Positions 29,201 to 44,200 of a DNA stretch of 64,000 nt are shown here, one piece after another; the first letter of the stretch is position 1; each line of letters starts with the position of its first letter. This DNA is from Aphis gossypii (taxonomy: Eukaryota; Arthropoda; Insecta; Hemiptera; Aphididae), in NCBI RefSeq assembly GCF_020184175.1, contig NC_065532.1, positions 46,830,287 through 46,894,286 of the forward strand. Direction: 5' to 3'. A program made the translations under genes and the position numbers. The notes beneath the pieces were generated by a model. The model was not told the DNA's origin. It worked only from the letters and a program-made list of their open reading frames with translations, and made no database searches.

Positions 29201-32200
29201 AAATATTTATAGGACGCAAAAATATGGTAATAGTGTACAATATACAATGTCATAGATACCAATGTATTATAGATTTTTATATTGACGGTTTTAAAATTAT
29301 TTGCATTATTTGTTTGTTTGTATGTGATCAACAAATCACCAGGTATTCGAATAAAAGGATTATAAGTCTCATATATTATCTATATTTTATAAATATAAAA
29401 AAAAACTGGAGTAACTGGATATAAAAAGCAAGTCGGCTGGTGGTTGGTACTTTAGAAAGGTCGAATTAGGTATTTCCCAGAAGATTTCCCCCAAAAAAAA
29501 GTATAATCAACTAAAAAACCTTATTATTTTGTGGAATCCAAAGTAAGAAACAATATTCAATTCCTGCCAACTAAAAAACTTTTAGAGTTATTTTATAACT
29601 TTTTTATGGTCTTAGAGTGATATTAAATTTAACAAATGCCTATACTATAGTTTTTATTTTATAAAATTTTCAATTTTAATTACGCAGACAAGTACTCACA
29701 AGGTTATAATCACAATATATGTAATATGTATGTAAGTTTAGCTAAATTGAAAAAACATTATACATTGTTAAGTATGTATAGTACATTATATGCAGCCAAT
29801 CGTTTTCCCTTTAAAATCTAGAATATTATGCAACAGTATTTTTGCCATGAAGCAAACGAATTGACGCGAGAGTCATACTGCAGTATCCTCTATAGTTCTT
29901 TATTATTATTATTATTATTAAAAATAATAGTTTTTATTTGCTATATGTACTATAATAATATTGCAGCGTACCTACGTTTGAATATCCGACGTAACGGAAA
30001 TATTACAATATATTTCCGTTAAATCAAATTAACATTAAAGTCTATTGTTTTCTGTGAAAACAAAATCTAATATGTATGAGAAATATAATGTAAGTCGAAG
30101 AGAAATCAATTTTCATTTCCGAGACTTTGTTGTGTATTGTCTGTACTCACAATAAACTTACAAGAATATCGATTATTTTTACCATTTTCCCTGGAGCGTG
30201 CCACAATAGATAATCAAATTGTAAAGTAAAATACACAACATTTTCGTTTCTCGATAAACACGCGCCTTTTTCCGCACAAACATATTTTTTTCTTTTATTC
30301 AAAAAAAAATATATATATTATATATATTTATAAAACAAAACAAATACGACAAAATAACCTCCGAACTGAGTACAAATTTAGTGTAGGTCTACATAAAAAA
30401 TAAACTTATACCGTGTATACTGCTCGTACCGCACACAGTAATAGCTTTCACCCATCACGAGGAATTCGAGAAAAACCTGAGGCGGCACGCGTGGGCAGTA
30501 CAAAAAGACCGTTCGCGGCCACTTGTTAATTAAATACTATTAAAAATGCACAGTTTAAACACTATTAAAATAAACGCGCTCGCCGATGAAGTCTGTTGTC
30601 TCAGGCCACCGCTGCGCCGGCGATTCCGATCTCGTTTTGGTCGTAAAAGAGAAAATCTGAACGACGATAACAGTATTATAAATATCGTAGGTATATTGTC
30701 GTATTATACTATTATAGGTATAAGGTGAACTCAAAATGACGCGTTAGATTAATTGAAAAAAAATATTGAAGTTTTTGAAATTTGCCATTTATACATAACG
30801 CCCGCACCGAGATGGTATATTGCCCAATTATTGTGTAATGATATTTCAATTGAAGTAGCGTGTATAAAATACTTATTATATGTGGAGATAATATAATAAT
30901 ATCGTGCGGGCTGTTCAAGGCTGATCTTCTATAGAAAAACATATTTCGTTCATCCGCCGCGCGCACATTTTATCGTGTTCGTTCGTATAATAATATTTTT
31001 ATTTCTCCATCTCCGGTTCTCTGGTCATTTTTGTGTAAAATAAACAACAATAATAACAGTTAAAATGGTTGGGAGTCATGGAGGCTATTGACTGGCATAA
31101 ATAATATTATTTAATTAATATAAGATAGTCGTCATCAAACTGTAGGTACAATAATAAATCGTAGTTCACATTTATTTATATTGTTATTATTTTTGCGGTG
31201 AGAGTGAAAATACAAACTGCTATTAAAATAATATATTTATCGGTAGTTTGTGCATTTTATAAGATAATGTAGGTATACAGTATTATCTAATGACTGATCC
31301 GTTGATCCATTTCCAACCGCAACGTGTGCCCGTTAAGCGGAAATAAATCTACATATTTTCTCTTCGTCGACTGTAAATATCAATTATTTAAGAAAAACAA
31401 AAAAATTGCCTACTCGATTTTTGCATCCAAATCAATTGTATAATAGTAATAACGATTACGTCTATTTTCCATTCCGAAAACCATATTGACATATTGTGTA
31501 TTGTCAATTAAATATTAATGTAATGTAAAATCGGCAAACGTAAAAAATATTAATAACAATAAGTCGCGGTTTAGTCGAAAACTCGAGAACAATATAATGT
31601 ATTAACATAACGATGAAATAATATTAAGAACGCTATTCGAAATTAAGAGCTATTATAATATTAAATATAATATAATAATGGTAAACTCTTTGCGCGACGG
31701 CTCAAGTTTTCGGGAAATTTCTATCGTCTACGTCTTTATGTTGGTTATTCATTTTTATTTATTTTTTTCAACAGTCATAAACATTTCGTTAAGGTATATA
31801 TTATTATTAAATATTATATTGTGTGCGCGTTATGAAGTGTACTTGTATGTGTATATGTGTATATATTTATATACGTACACGTACGCGAGAAGTTTTCGAA
31901 TTACTTATGCAAAATTATGTAAAACGTAAAATGTCATATTTCGATTATTTACACGTCGAAATACATTTCCAGTTTACACGTGTATACATTTTATATTATA
32001 TATATAAATTATAAGGTCGACGTGCTTAATATCATATGTAATATGTATACATATACACGTAGCGGGCATGGGTTCTATATCCAAAATGCAAATTATCACT
32101 CTCGACAGTCGACACATCCGTTTCCCGTAAACGAATTAACCTCATCCTGGGGGAGCAGGGGGTTAAAAATTGTATATTTTTTTTTGTGTTTGTGTGTCTG

Positions 32201-35200
32201 TGTGTGTGTGTTACTGCCGTGTGAAACGCTACGAATAAGTATACAAACCTACTATACCTACATATTTTAAGCGCATTGTTCAATAAAAATTATATTATTA
32301 GTCTAGAAGAAAATAATTTTATTTCGATTCAAAATTCCGGTTGTGTTTACGTTATACCCAACAATAAATTATTAATATAACGCACCCGTCCGGACGTGTG
32401 CATATCATTATATAATATAAATACACAACCAAATAGATTATGCGATGTGTACATAATATCATATTTATAGCTAGGTGTATTTTGCCGTGATGTATGTATA
32501 CTGTATTATATACGTTTTTAACATTGTCGTTTTTATAATTGTTATTAATATTATTTGTCCGCGACTGTGATAGGTATCGTCGTACCTATTTATTTTTTCA
32601 CTCATCAATAATGTATACGACGACGGCGCTGAAAATGTCACGGTTTGTGACCGGACAGCGAAGAATGCGCGTGCGCCCCTCTCCCGCCGACAACCTTTCT
32701 GCACAGTTTGTCGCTGTCATGATTTTTTTTTTATTATTATTCAATTTTTTCGCTACACAGTTATAAATTCGCGTTTTTGTCTTACTTCGGTTAGGACTTA
32801 TTATCACCTGAATAAAAAAAAAATCGAAATTCGTAATTCGTCATTACTGGTGACGTACCCGATCCGGTTTGACTGTTGCAACTTTGCAAATGCGCCCGAA
32901 TGTAGACCGATGAAAATATAGCACGGCGGGAATAAAGCGTAAATTTCGCTTAATCGTATTTTATCATCAGCGAATACGTGTACGCATAAATAATGTTATA
33001 ATATAAATTGACGAAAAAATAAATACCTCACTGTAGGGCGACGAGAGTGCAACACCGAAAACCGTCGTCGTATGTGCGTCGAATGGAATATCGCAAATGT
33101 TTCAGATTCTTAAACAAACAGAATAATATTAAATTGTATATATTATGTACAGCACCTAAATCGTGTTGCATTCACCAGCACGCCGTTGAATACAAACTTA
33201 TTCGAGCTCGTAGATTTCTCTGTTTCGGACATGTTTAATAGTAATAATAATCCCTATGCGAATGCGTGATCGACGTAATAATGATCGCGATATATTATAT
33301 CGTTATATTCTATAACATCGAATATTTCTTATCGGATTCAATTTCGCCGGACGAGCATTCCGTACACACTAAGCATGCAATATATTTTATATAACATCGT
33401 GTCATATTAATTATTATATGTATATATACTTGCATCGAATTTGTTTTTCTACAGAATATCATAATATGTATAATTTTCATTTTTCCAATGCGACGTGGGA
33501 GTATTCAGCACAGCCAGTATCGTATAGTATGTATAAATATAGTATGTCGCGGGTGTTCGGAAAGACGACAAAGAGCAAAAAGGGGGAAGAAATAAAAAAG
33601 CTCTGCACGTATATGCCTACAACACATATTGTGATGTTTAGGTCCAGGTGGTTTGCAACCCCTTCAGAAAAAAAAAATATTGTATTCCTGCAGTATACGC
33701 ACACACGCGTGTGTGTGTTTGTCTGTTTTGCCCTATAAAATGCGTATCTTTATATATAGGTTAGGTTAGTAGAAAACGTATGAAACCAAAAAAAAAAAAG
33801 GGTTATGACGAGCATTATGAAGAGTGATTTTTATATTATTTAATCATATATACGTGCGTATATCAGAGGGTCGGTTTTTTATAAAAAGGTCGAAACGAAC
33901 AGAAAAAAATAAAACCGGTCCCTCCCGTTTCCCCATATACACATACACGCTGTCGTCGTCGTCGTCGTCGCCGTCAGCCCCAGGGGAACCCCGCCACGGT
34001 GTAGGTACACCTATATGTAATATTGTATTGTGTACGTTATTTAATTTGTGGAAAGGATTAAGGACGACCGTTTTGTCGTCGTCAACAGTAGCAGTGGTGC
34101 GTTTCACTGGCACCTCGCCGAAAGAAATTAAAAAATTGTTATAATACGCAAAATGGCGCGACCCTGCTTGTTACGTAAACAGAAATCGGATACGGGATTA
34201 GAGAATTTCGCGCTCCGCTATATTATATATTATATTATGCGTATGGGTACTATACTTACACGTGGGGTGCAGCTAGAATTATTTCCGTAAAGGGGGTAAC
34301 CGCGCACGGCATATATATCCGCATACAGCGTATAGGTATAAAGGTAATAGCATATAACACACGTATATTATATTATGTGTATAGGTACGTGCGAGTCGAA
34401 ATCCGGTTACGGTCACGGCGAATATTTTACTGTACATCGGCGTGCGTGTGAAATATTGTCTGTAAGGCACATTATATTGTTCCCGCATATGATGGTAAAT
34501 GCTCCCGGATCAATAAAATCGCGTAAAAACTAAAAAAAAACAGACGACTGTATAGCATGTAAGACAAACGGATATGGTGTCTATAATAGATAATAAATTG
34601 GACGCGTTCGTATTAAAATTATTATTATAATAACTGTCCAACGTCTCATATACCGGCAGTAAACCGATCCTAACCGAGTGATAATAATATAAAATAGTAA
34701 AAGACGTGTTGTCGCGTCAATTTCCTAATGATTATTATTGTCGTTATACCTATACTTGTTATATTAGTGGGCGATCCCGACTGTGATTATATTAGTAAAA
34801 TAATAATAATAATGCTATAACCGTTGTGTACACGCTTCCCATTTATATATATATAATAATATTATATGCCTATGGGTATATGACCAAATCGTTAGACTCC
34901 CGGCGTATACCTAATATAATAACATAATAATGATAATAATAATTTGTCACTATAGTTTTTAAAAACGTAATTCTCGCCTGACGACGAATCAACGATAAAT
35001 AACTCGTAATAAAAACTAATGTTTATACTGGTCTTTCGACCGTAGTCGGCTCTTAGCGCCACAGGGTATACCTTCGAGTGGAAAAAAAATACGTGTTAAC
35101 ACAAATATGTATATATTAAAAAAAAAAAACAAATAAAAAACACACTGGTATTTGTTAATTCGACTTATAAAATAAATCAAACGCTGCGATAGCGTTGGCC

Positions 35201-38200
35201 CGAGTATTATTTTTTTCAAACACGATTTTTTCTTTCCAAATCATTATTGAAAATCAATGCAGCTCAACAATATCATAATAATAATATATTGGCAAATGAA
35301 ACGTACAACGATATAATATACTTTATACGCTATCGATAATGATACAAAAAAAAAATCGAAACGATACCATTTATCATACGCAAGCACGCCGACATGCGTC
35401 AAATTTATTATGAAACGAAAACTTTACACCTTGGCAGCGTTTATGAATTTCGCCATACGCATGTTTACATATATTTAGCGAATTTGTAAAAACGGAGAGA
35501 AAAATCCGTTACGAAACAAAAAAATATTATTTACATCTATTATACAAACAGTGGCTGTGCCTACATATATACAAATATATATATAATATAGAATATAGAA
35601 TATTATACACGCTGGTAAAACTATCGTTCGGATCCAGATCATGCGACGACGATCGGATTGCATAATATTGTATTCGCACATTTATCCATTGTTAGTTATT
35701 ATTATATTTTATATAATTTATTATTTTTTTTTCATATACTATCGTATATCTTTATCTCTGCTTTTTTGCTTATAATCCCACGGGTACGCGGACCGTGACG
35801 CACTGGTCGAATAGAATGTATATTTGAAAAACCACATACGAGAAAAACCTATGAAAACGGAAAAGAAACAGCCTCGGCTGCAGCAGCGAAAATGTATATT
35901 ATACTTACCGCAGTTATAAAATGTACGATACCTACTGTAATTCGATCATCTCGCGTGCGACGCGCAACGTAGAAAAAAATGCTAATAACAATCCGAATTA
36001 CAACACTTTTTGCAATAATATAAATATATATATACGAGTGCGGTTACAATATATACATGATATATATACTGCAGTATACGCGGTATTAAAGTGTAGGTAC
36101 TCGCAAAAAAAAAAACACCGTTTACATGAGAGTAAATCCGAAAGAAGTCATTAAATCGCGAACGCGGGTGGTGAAAAGCTGAAGGGAGGGAGGGAGAGAG
36201 AGAGATAGTAGAATGAAAAAAAAAAATGTTTTCCTCGTTGTTTCTGGCACTGAATAGATAACGGATGCCCATTAATCACTTCGAAAAAATATCACAGATT
36301 TCACTGTGCGTACAAAATACCTCCGGCGGCTGTGGCTGCCGCATACATAGATATTTTCTGTTAATATTTATTTTACCCACATGTTCTTTTTTAGTGTATA
36401 ATACCTACTGGTTGAGAAAAATATATATACAAAAGTAAAATAAAATAAAACGATTTCTTTTTATTTCATTCCCCTACTAAATCCCGCATGCAACGTATAC
36501 ACTGCATATGTATATAATAATAATATATATATGTATACGGAGGAGTCGTGCCCACACCTCTATAAGCGTTTCGGTTTATGCTTCGTCATGACCTCATATA
36601 TGTCTTTAAGACACGTTTCGTACAATTCAAATACCATTATCGTGTCTTTTCATCATCATTTTTAAATTTTCTATAAAAGAACGTAAAAAAAAATAAAACA
36701 TAGTGTTTAACCCGTGAAATCCGTATATACATAGTGGTAAAAATGGTATTTTTTCGTTTTTTTTTTTTTTGTTAAACCATCCCTTTATAACGCGCATCCG
36801 ATGAATTATGAGACAGAATATGTATTTTTTATGTGTGCGCGCGCGCGCGAGTGTGTGTGTGTGCGTCGCAGGTGACACCGATACTAAATGGATTTGTGCC
36901 CGAAGTAATTTTCTGTACACCCACGGGAAAAATGATACGCGAGAAATTCGGTACGCGTGTGTGTGTATATGCATAGGATATAGGGGCGAAGACGGGCAGA
37001 CAACTACGGTTAAAAAGAGACGCACAATTCGCGTACATATAATATAATAAATAAAGTGAGTTAAAAAGAAAACCGTCCGACGATAGTTCCACCCGCACGT
37101 GTACGGATATTATAAACTCATAGGAAAAATATTATATTTGATAACTACAATAATAATAATAATAATACAATATTACAATATATACATATATAAGTATATA
37201 CGTGTAAGATTTTTTTTTTTTACTGCAATCGACTATAATGTTGTAATAAATGTTAAGTATATTAATATGTACGTATAGTGGTATAGATTTAATAATACGA
37301 GTCATATACGTGGATATCGCGTTTAACTATATTATTGTGTTACATTCTTTTATTTGCAAGGCCGTGACGGTTGTAGTGAACCCCCGTCATTTGCCTACGA
37401 ACGCGCACGACCCTGCACGCCGAATGTGATGGACGACTATAATAGCAACGTGGCAAACCGGAATTTTCGCTAAAACGACGGCGTTTTGTTTTTGTTTCCT
37501 CGTGAAAAAAATACTACCGAAGTACCGACAGACTAAACCGATTTGTATTATTGAATCCGGCTTGTGTTAGTATACTATTATATATATATAATATATATAA
37601 GTGGAAAGACGAATTCGCAGGATAATCAATTTTAAAGTCGAAGAGGGACGTAAGACGAGTACCGGGGGGTGGGAGGAAGAGAAATGTTCAGAAGTCGAGA
37701 AGAGTGGATAGGAGTAAAAAATAAATAAATAAAAATAAGAAGAAAGAATTTCCAATAATATCAACAATAATCGGTTACCATGGTGATTGAGTTTTTGTGA
37801 AACGTCTACGAGGCCTGTGCGTTTAAACTTTTTTATTATTATTATTATTTTGTTCCAGTCAGTTGTACAATAGGTACTCGAACAATGGCTAAAAAGTTTA
37901 AAGTTCGATAATGTAAAAAAAAAAAAAATACCTGGTTTACTCGGAGATCAATAGTTTTCATTAGAACAATAAAACTATGTTCATTATAAAATTCTTTTTC
38001 CGTTTCTTTCTTTCTTTTTTTTTTTTTTTAATTTGCGTTGTGTCGTCTTGCGGCCAGATACGAGAGAGACGACCCAAACATGCGTATTTAAACCCGAATC
38101 TGATAAGTTTTCAATTTCGCGCACAATATGGGCTGTTAGTGAAATAAAAGGGGAAAACGGCTGTATCGAGACTGAATAGGTGCTTGGTGGCAGTCGCTAG

Positions 38201-41200
38201 TAAGAGGGAGTAGCAGGGCAATTGTAAACTTTCAATCGAAGACGTTGTGACCCGCCGATGATAACAAAATATTTCGTTGGCCAACGAGTATTTATTTTTA
38301 TAAATTTTTAATTCTGAGCGGAGTATGAGTTTGCGAAGATAAAACTTTATCTCAACGTATATGCGTTGGCGGAAAATCCTAGGACGACCATAATGTTATA
38401 TAATATTACATAATATTGTGATCCGACATCGTCATATAATACATACAGTCTATTTTGGAATTTAATTTTTACCTAATGTTGGGTTCTTTCCCTAAAATCT
38501 GCACCTGTACCTATATACGACTAGTATCTTTTGGACTAAATAAATAGGTGTGTACAAACAGTTTACACATTATAATGCGTACACCTACATTACGTACAAA
38601 TATTATTTACAATTATCGCCTTTTTCGTTTACTTATTTGTTTATTTTTTTTTCTCAACTCGTAAACCACTATCCGTGTCAAGGGCGGTGTATGCTGCATA
38701 AGACTCGCGTATATACCCATACGATTGTGTGTACAAAGAATGACTTGCAACTGCCGAGCATCATGCACTGCGCGCGCACAATAACGCTTTTATATTATTA
38801 TTATTATTATTATTATTATATTATGCACGTTTAGTCTCAGGGTTTGGTCTAGTTGAGTGCGTGTGTCTTGTCCCACGTGATTTCCTTGACGTCACTCGAT
38901 ACGATCGCGCAATGACAAACCGGGAAAATCAAATACAAAAATATTAAAATACACTCGGCAGTCTCAATAATGATTGTTATCACGTAGGTAACTTCTTTTG
39001 CATCGTGGCGATTATAAAACCGTGTTGGGCGTATCAAATTATAATATGACAGTTGCAGTGACATTGTTAAGTCATCGACCGCAGCATAAAAAAGCTAGCG
39101 CGTTCGTCGTTTACCGGATTTATTAAAATTAATGCTGGGAATCGGTGTATATAAGTACACAGAGCAAAAAAATAATGTCACGTATACACTAATATAATGA
39201 AAAAAAAAATAAAATAATAATCTTACGAAACCGACAGTATAAACTCCTTAAAAAATATAATATATTATAACACAATGTAGCGCGATTCCCTTTTTGATAA
39301 ATTTCCCTTTTTAAACATCACATGTTTCATTGTATTCGCGGTCTTTTTTTCACAAAAAGACGGTGACCTTTTTTTTCTTTTTTTGTCGAAAGGGTTGGTC
39401 TCACTCACGAAGGATTTATTATTTCGTTTCCACGCGCACCTGGACCACTGCAAGTAGGTATACGTAATTATGGGAAAACAGTCCGGCGCGTCTCCCGGTT
39501 GCGTGTGTCACCCCTTTCGCCCAGCATCGGGTTACGCGTCTGCCACCTTATATTTTTTTTTCCACAAAAAACCATTCTGCAACTTTATATTATGTACTGT
39601 TATTATATATTTTTGTATTACATGCGCGTACAAAGAAAGGTTTTTTTCGGGGTAAAATGAGGTGACACGGACAGCTCGGGTTACCGGGAACACAATGATT
39701 TAACCCTATCCGGTGGCTTCTCGTATTGTCGTTATTGTTTTGTTTTCGCAATATACGGATTCTTTATAGAGGATTTGAAAAATTCGCTCATTTTTCTCAT
39801 GGCCTCGCTGAGAACCGAACGGGTAACTCGACACCCGGCCTAAGATGACTTATAAGTCGCGTGTTTTAATACATAAACAATATATTATATATATACTCGT
39901 ACACATTACATTGTGTTATATATATGAATTTCATTTTATTATTTTTTTCACAGATAACGGAATATCAAAACGATCCCTGAGTCCGTTGGCGCTGACGACT
40001 TCTAGAACTGAATCTCAGACGACCGGAGTTTCCTCGATCGCTTCGGCCCTCAATAACGTCACCATGGTGTTACAAGGGGCATCGTCAAACATTGGCGGCA
40101 GTGGTGGAGGTAGTGGGTGCTCAACACCGACCAGTGGCGATTACTCGCGTTACGTGAGGAGGTTCAGTAGCTGTCAAGAATGTGGATCAGCCCGGTGTAG
40201 AGATTTGAATTACAGGTACGGCGGCGACTCCTTTCAGAGCGACTCGTCCGAAGTGCAGTGATGACATAGTGTATAATATTATTATTATTTGCTTTGTTCT
40301 CACAGAGAGCACTTCCATTGTCTCGACTGCAACTCAAGAGTGTTCGTCAAGAAAGAAGAAATGATCAGACACTTCAAATGGCACAAAAAGAGGGACGAGA
40401 GCTTGCAACACGGTTTCATGAGATACTCGCCAAGCGACGACTGTTCGGACAGATATCAGGGATGCAGTCACAACCGCAAGCAAACACATTATCATTGCAT
40501 TCAAGTGAGTTGTAGTGACTTAAAAATGTGATACGTCTACGTAGTTTACAATATAACCGTAATTGTTTTGTGCAGGGTACCTGTGATAAAGTCTATATAA
40601 GTACGTCCGACGTACAGATGCACGCAAACTATCACAGAAAAGATTCAGCCATAATACAAGAAGGGTTCCAAAGACTTAGAGCCACGGAAGAATGTCGAAC
40701 ACCGTACTGCGCGTTCTACGGTCAGAGAACTACACATTTTCACTGCAGACGTGATCACTGTCAGTTTACGTTCAAAAACAAAGCTGACATGGGTGAGTTT
40801 CGTTAGATGATTTAAATTTCGTATTATTCGTACAACTATAGTAAATGACGAAGTTTGACAACGTTTTCGCACGAATAGAGTGGGGGAGAGGGGATTATCC
40901 TGTTTAGTTTTAAAAATCGTACTGAATAATTGTTAGGCATCTTTAGAATTGTCCGATAACAGTTAAATATTATATTTTTTTTGTATAATTTAATATTTAA
41001 CAATATTTAAAATCTCTATTCTGTGATTTTAGTACCTATACTAATGAACTGTCATTATTTTAGGTGTTATAATATATTATTATTACTTACATATTTTTCT
41101 ATACAGATATATTTATAACATCGTATTGATTATACATATTATATTACATATCGTTCTACGATAATAACAATAATACGTATATTGATGAATACAGACGAAA

Positions 41201-44200
41201 AAATAAAAATAAAATAATATATTATTATTTTAAAAAGCAACAATATATTGTAGAACGAACGAATTATTTTTTATTTTTAACACATATATACTATAAGAAC
41301 CACAACAAATGATGACGAGACTATTGTTTTCTCTTTTTTCAGAAAAACATAAGACCTATCACATCAAAGACGAACAATTGGCGAGAGACGGTTTCAAAAA
41401 GTTCATGAAACCGGATCCCTGTGGATTTTCCAACTGTCGGTTCTCGCAGGTGTGCAATCACATCCACTGCGTGCGGGACGGATGCAATTACGTTCTGCAC
41501 TCCAGCGGACAGCTGCTGAGTCACAAGCGGAAGCACGAGCGCAAAGACAGCGAAATCGCGTACCGAAAGTTCAAGCTGGCCCAGCAGGCCGTGATGAACA
41601 TGGCCGGAAGTGGCGGCGGTGCCGGCGTCGTCGGCGGCGTAGTGGTCGGCGGCGGCGTTGGCGTCGGCAACCCGCCGGAACAGGTCAGCGACGACGAATG
41701 GGTGCCGTGGGACGGGAGGCGCGTGTCCCACGGTGCGGGGGCCGCGGGCGATTCGCAAATGAACGAGTTGTCGATATCGCCCAGCAGCTCGCTGCAGTTC
41801 CTCCACCAGCAGGCCAACTCGCTGGCCTCGCTGTCCGCGCTCGCCGCGCAGGCCGGCGACGCGGCCAGCTACAGCAACAGCTCGAGTGACGGCGGCGGCG
41901 GTCCCATGTCGCCGCTGTCCTCCACGCCGCGGGCCCAGTCCAAGATGAGCGGTGGCCACGGGTTCTTCACCGACAACTCGTCTACCGGCGTCGCGGACGG
42001 CGGGTCGCCCGAAGACGTGGAGATGTGGCCCAGATACCTGACCCGGTTCAAACCAAACACGTGCACCGGCGGTTCTGGTTGCGCCATGTCCGACATCGAC
42101 CATTTCCACTGCAAAGAGCCCAACTGCGAATCGCCCGTCAAGTACGTTATTTTAATACCACGAGTATATATAGTTGACAATCCGGAAACGTAAAGAATAC
42201 CTACTTTGAAAATAATTTAAAAATAAATACTATAAATACAATACACATATAGAAGTTTTATTTAAAACGTACTTATATCGAACACTATTCTCTGTGAGCG
42301 ATTTATATAGTACAATAAGAAAAATATTTTAAAATAATGTAATAAGACAAATATAAATACCGACAAAAAGGTTCTAATACTTTTAAAGAAAGGATCGTAT
42401 TTCCGACACTAGACAGATTTTGACGCAATATTTGCTATTTACTATATAGTCTAAACGTTCGTCTCGTTTACAGGACTCAAGACACTGCCGAAACGCACGC
42501 TCGCAATCACGACAACCAAGAACGGATCAATGAGAGTTTTTACCCGGGCGGGCCGGTCTACTGTCAGGACACGTGCCCCAAGGACCAACATTTCCATTGC
42601 GTTTTGGTAAGTACACAGTCCCCGAGGCATAACGGATACATAAATCGCTCATTAAAGCACACACATACACTCACACACATATACATTATACATACAATAC
42701 GCCACCGCCCACCGAATTTATGCAGTGTAGTAGAAATATCAATAATCATAACACGCGTACGTTTTGCAGGAAGGATGTTACGAGGCTGTACTGCCGTCCG
42801 AACGCGGTGAGCACATCAAAAGCCACGAAATCCCGTACGGTCAATACAATTCGTTAGACGCTCTGTTCAGGAGAAAACGAGGTCGACCGCCAAAGAACCG
42901 AGTGATCGAAGTGTGGAACGACTACGCGGGAGGGTCCACCGGCGATTCCCCGCAGGCCATATTCACTAGTTTCAAATTGCCCAAGCCCTCGCAATCGTCG
43001 GGACAGTCGCAACAGTCGGAAGATGCGGAAGTGCCCACCCAGACCACTCTGGTAAGACTCACCGCGACGTCAACAAAAAAACGACGATACGTGATATGTG
43101 TATACTGTATATATCGTATTATTTCACAGCCATTGTCGCGTCATGTGCACCTATACATGTGGTTTTAATAGATAGATTTTTTTCATCCGATTTTCTGTGC
43201 GAGGGTCGGGGTTGTCTTTTGAATTTTGATAGCATATTTAGGGGTCGAGTAGGGCGTCGCGTAACGACGACGTTCTCCGCGACGATTTTATTTTATCGCC
43301 AAACGCAATATATATATTATATAATATATAATATATATTAACAACATTCGATCAAATTAAAATGTTCATTAAGTATTTCTTAATGAACGTAATTGATTTT
43401 TATTGATATGTTAAAAAATTATATGTTCAATTTGATAACTGATTATTTTACCTTTTTCGATTGAAATATGGAGCATTTTGAATATATTGTGTTTTTGTTC
43501 TTTTTTTTATATCGTCGTATTGTAACCATAACTGGTGAAAGAGAAACCATCACAATTTTTTTATCATAATACGTATGCATAAAATGTCACGATAATGTAA
43601 ACATTTTTTTTTTTTATTAATATCGTTTTATTTGCCGATATTTATAAAATATGCGTTTACGCCATTTTCAGGAACAACACTGTTTCGAAGAATATCGTTA
43701 CGGTTGTCCGGACAATCTCTGTAAGTACACCAGCGAAGGCGTCGCGTTGCACTATCACTGTCGTCGGCCCCGATGCTTTTTTGCCACAGACAACGACGAA
43801 GAGTTACAAGCGCATTCCACGCATTTTCATGACAACGTCACCATCATGGAGGGATTTTTGTTCTTCGACCGATCGGTGGATTGCCGCCTAGAGACGTGCC
43901 CTAAGTGAGTGCAATAATATTATAATCGTATTACATGACGACTGGAAAAATTAAATTATTATTCCGAGTCACTGCAGTTGATAATAATATACATAATATA
44001 ATATTATTATGTTATATAAACAGTTCGTTATCTTATTTAACGGTGCGTTTCGATATTTTTGCAGCAATACGATCAACAAGCATTTTCATTGCGTGAGAGC
44101 TGGATGCGGTTACTCGTTCACCAGATACACTCAGATGGCTCAACATTTATTACAGCATCAGGCAACTGCTGGTTTGCAGATTTCTGAGAAATTAGGTAAG

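Larger units (their letters stand above)
21307..39953 (+). other. castor intron 2 (about 18.6 kb)
   Basis: The largest gene-free stretch in the window, between exon 2 (donor GTCAGT) and exon 3 (acceptor TTTCACAG). No reading frame on either strand resembles a known protein. It is AT-rich with abundant CpG, many short tandem repeats (a TG run at about 28535-28558, a GTC run at about 33952-33970) and long homopolymer T or A tracts. Two sub-stretches, about 22050-22260 and 28980-29830, are visibly poorer in CpG than their surroundings and may be old insertions. Splice phase is consistent across the intron, but an undetected symmetrical exon cannot be excluded. Confidence 0.65.

Noticed and set aside
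33762..33775. AGGTTAGGTTAG, similar to the insect telomere repeat
   Set aside because: Only two units; not evidence of an interstitial telomere array.
38311..38335. TTCTGAGCGGAG-like word resembling a recurrent repeat motif
   Set aside because: No second copy or boundary is visible in this window, so it cannot be supported as a repeat without a genome search.
41339..42109. 256-codon open frame antisense to castor exon 6
   Set aside because: Shadow of the GC-rich coding exon; Ala/Gly/Arg/Val-rich with no family resemblance. The sense frame is clearly castor.
42142..42193. Read-through of castor exon 6 giving a truncated isoform
   Set aside because: The donor GTACGT and the next exon join cleanly and complete finger 5. 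Intron retention would end after about a dozen unrelated residues, and nothing in the sequence favours it.
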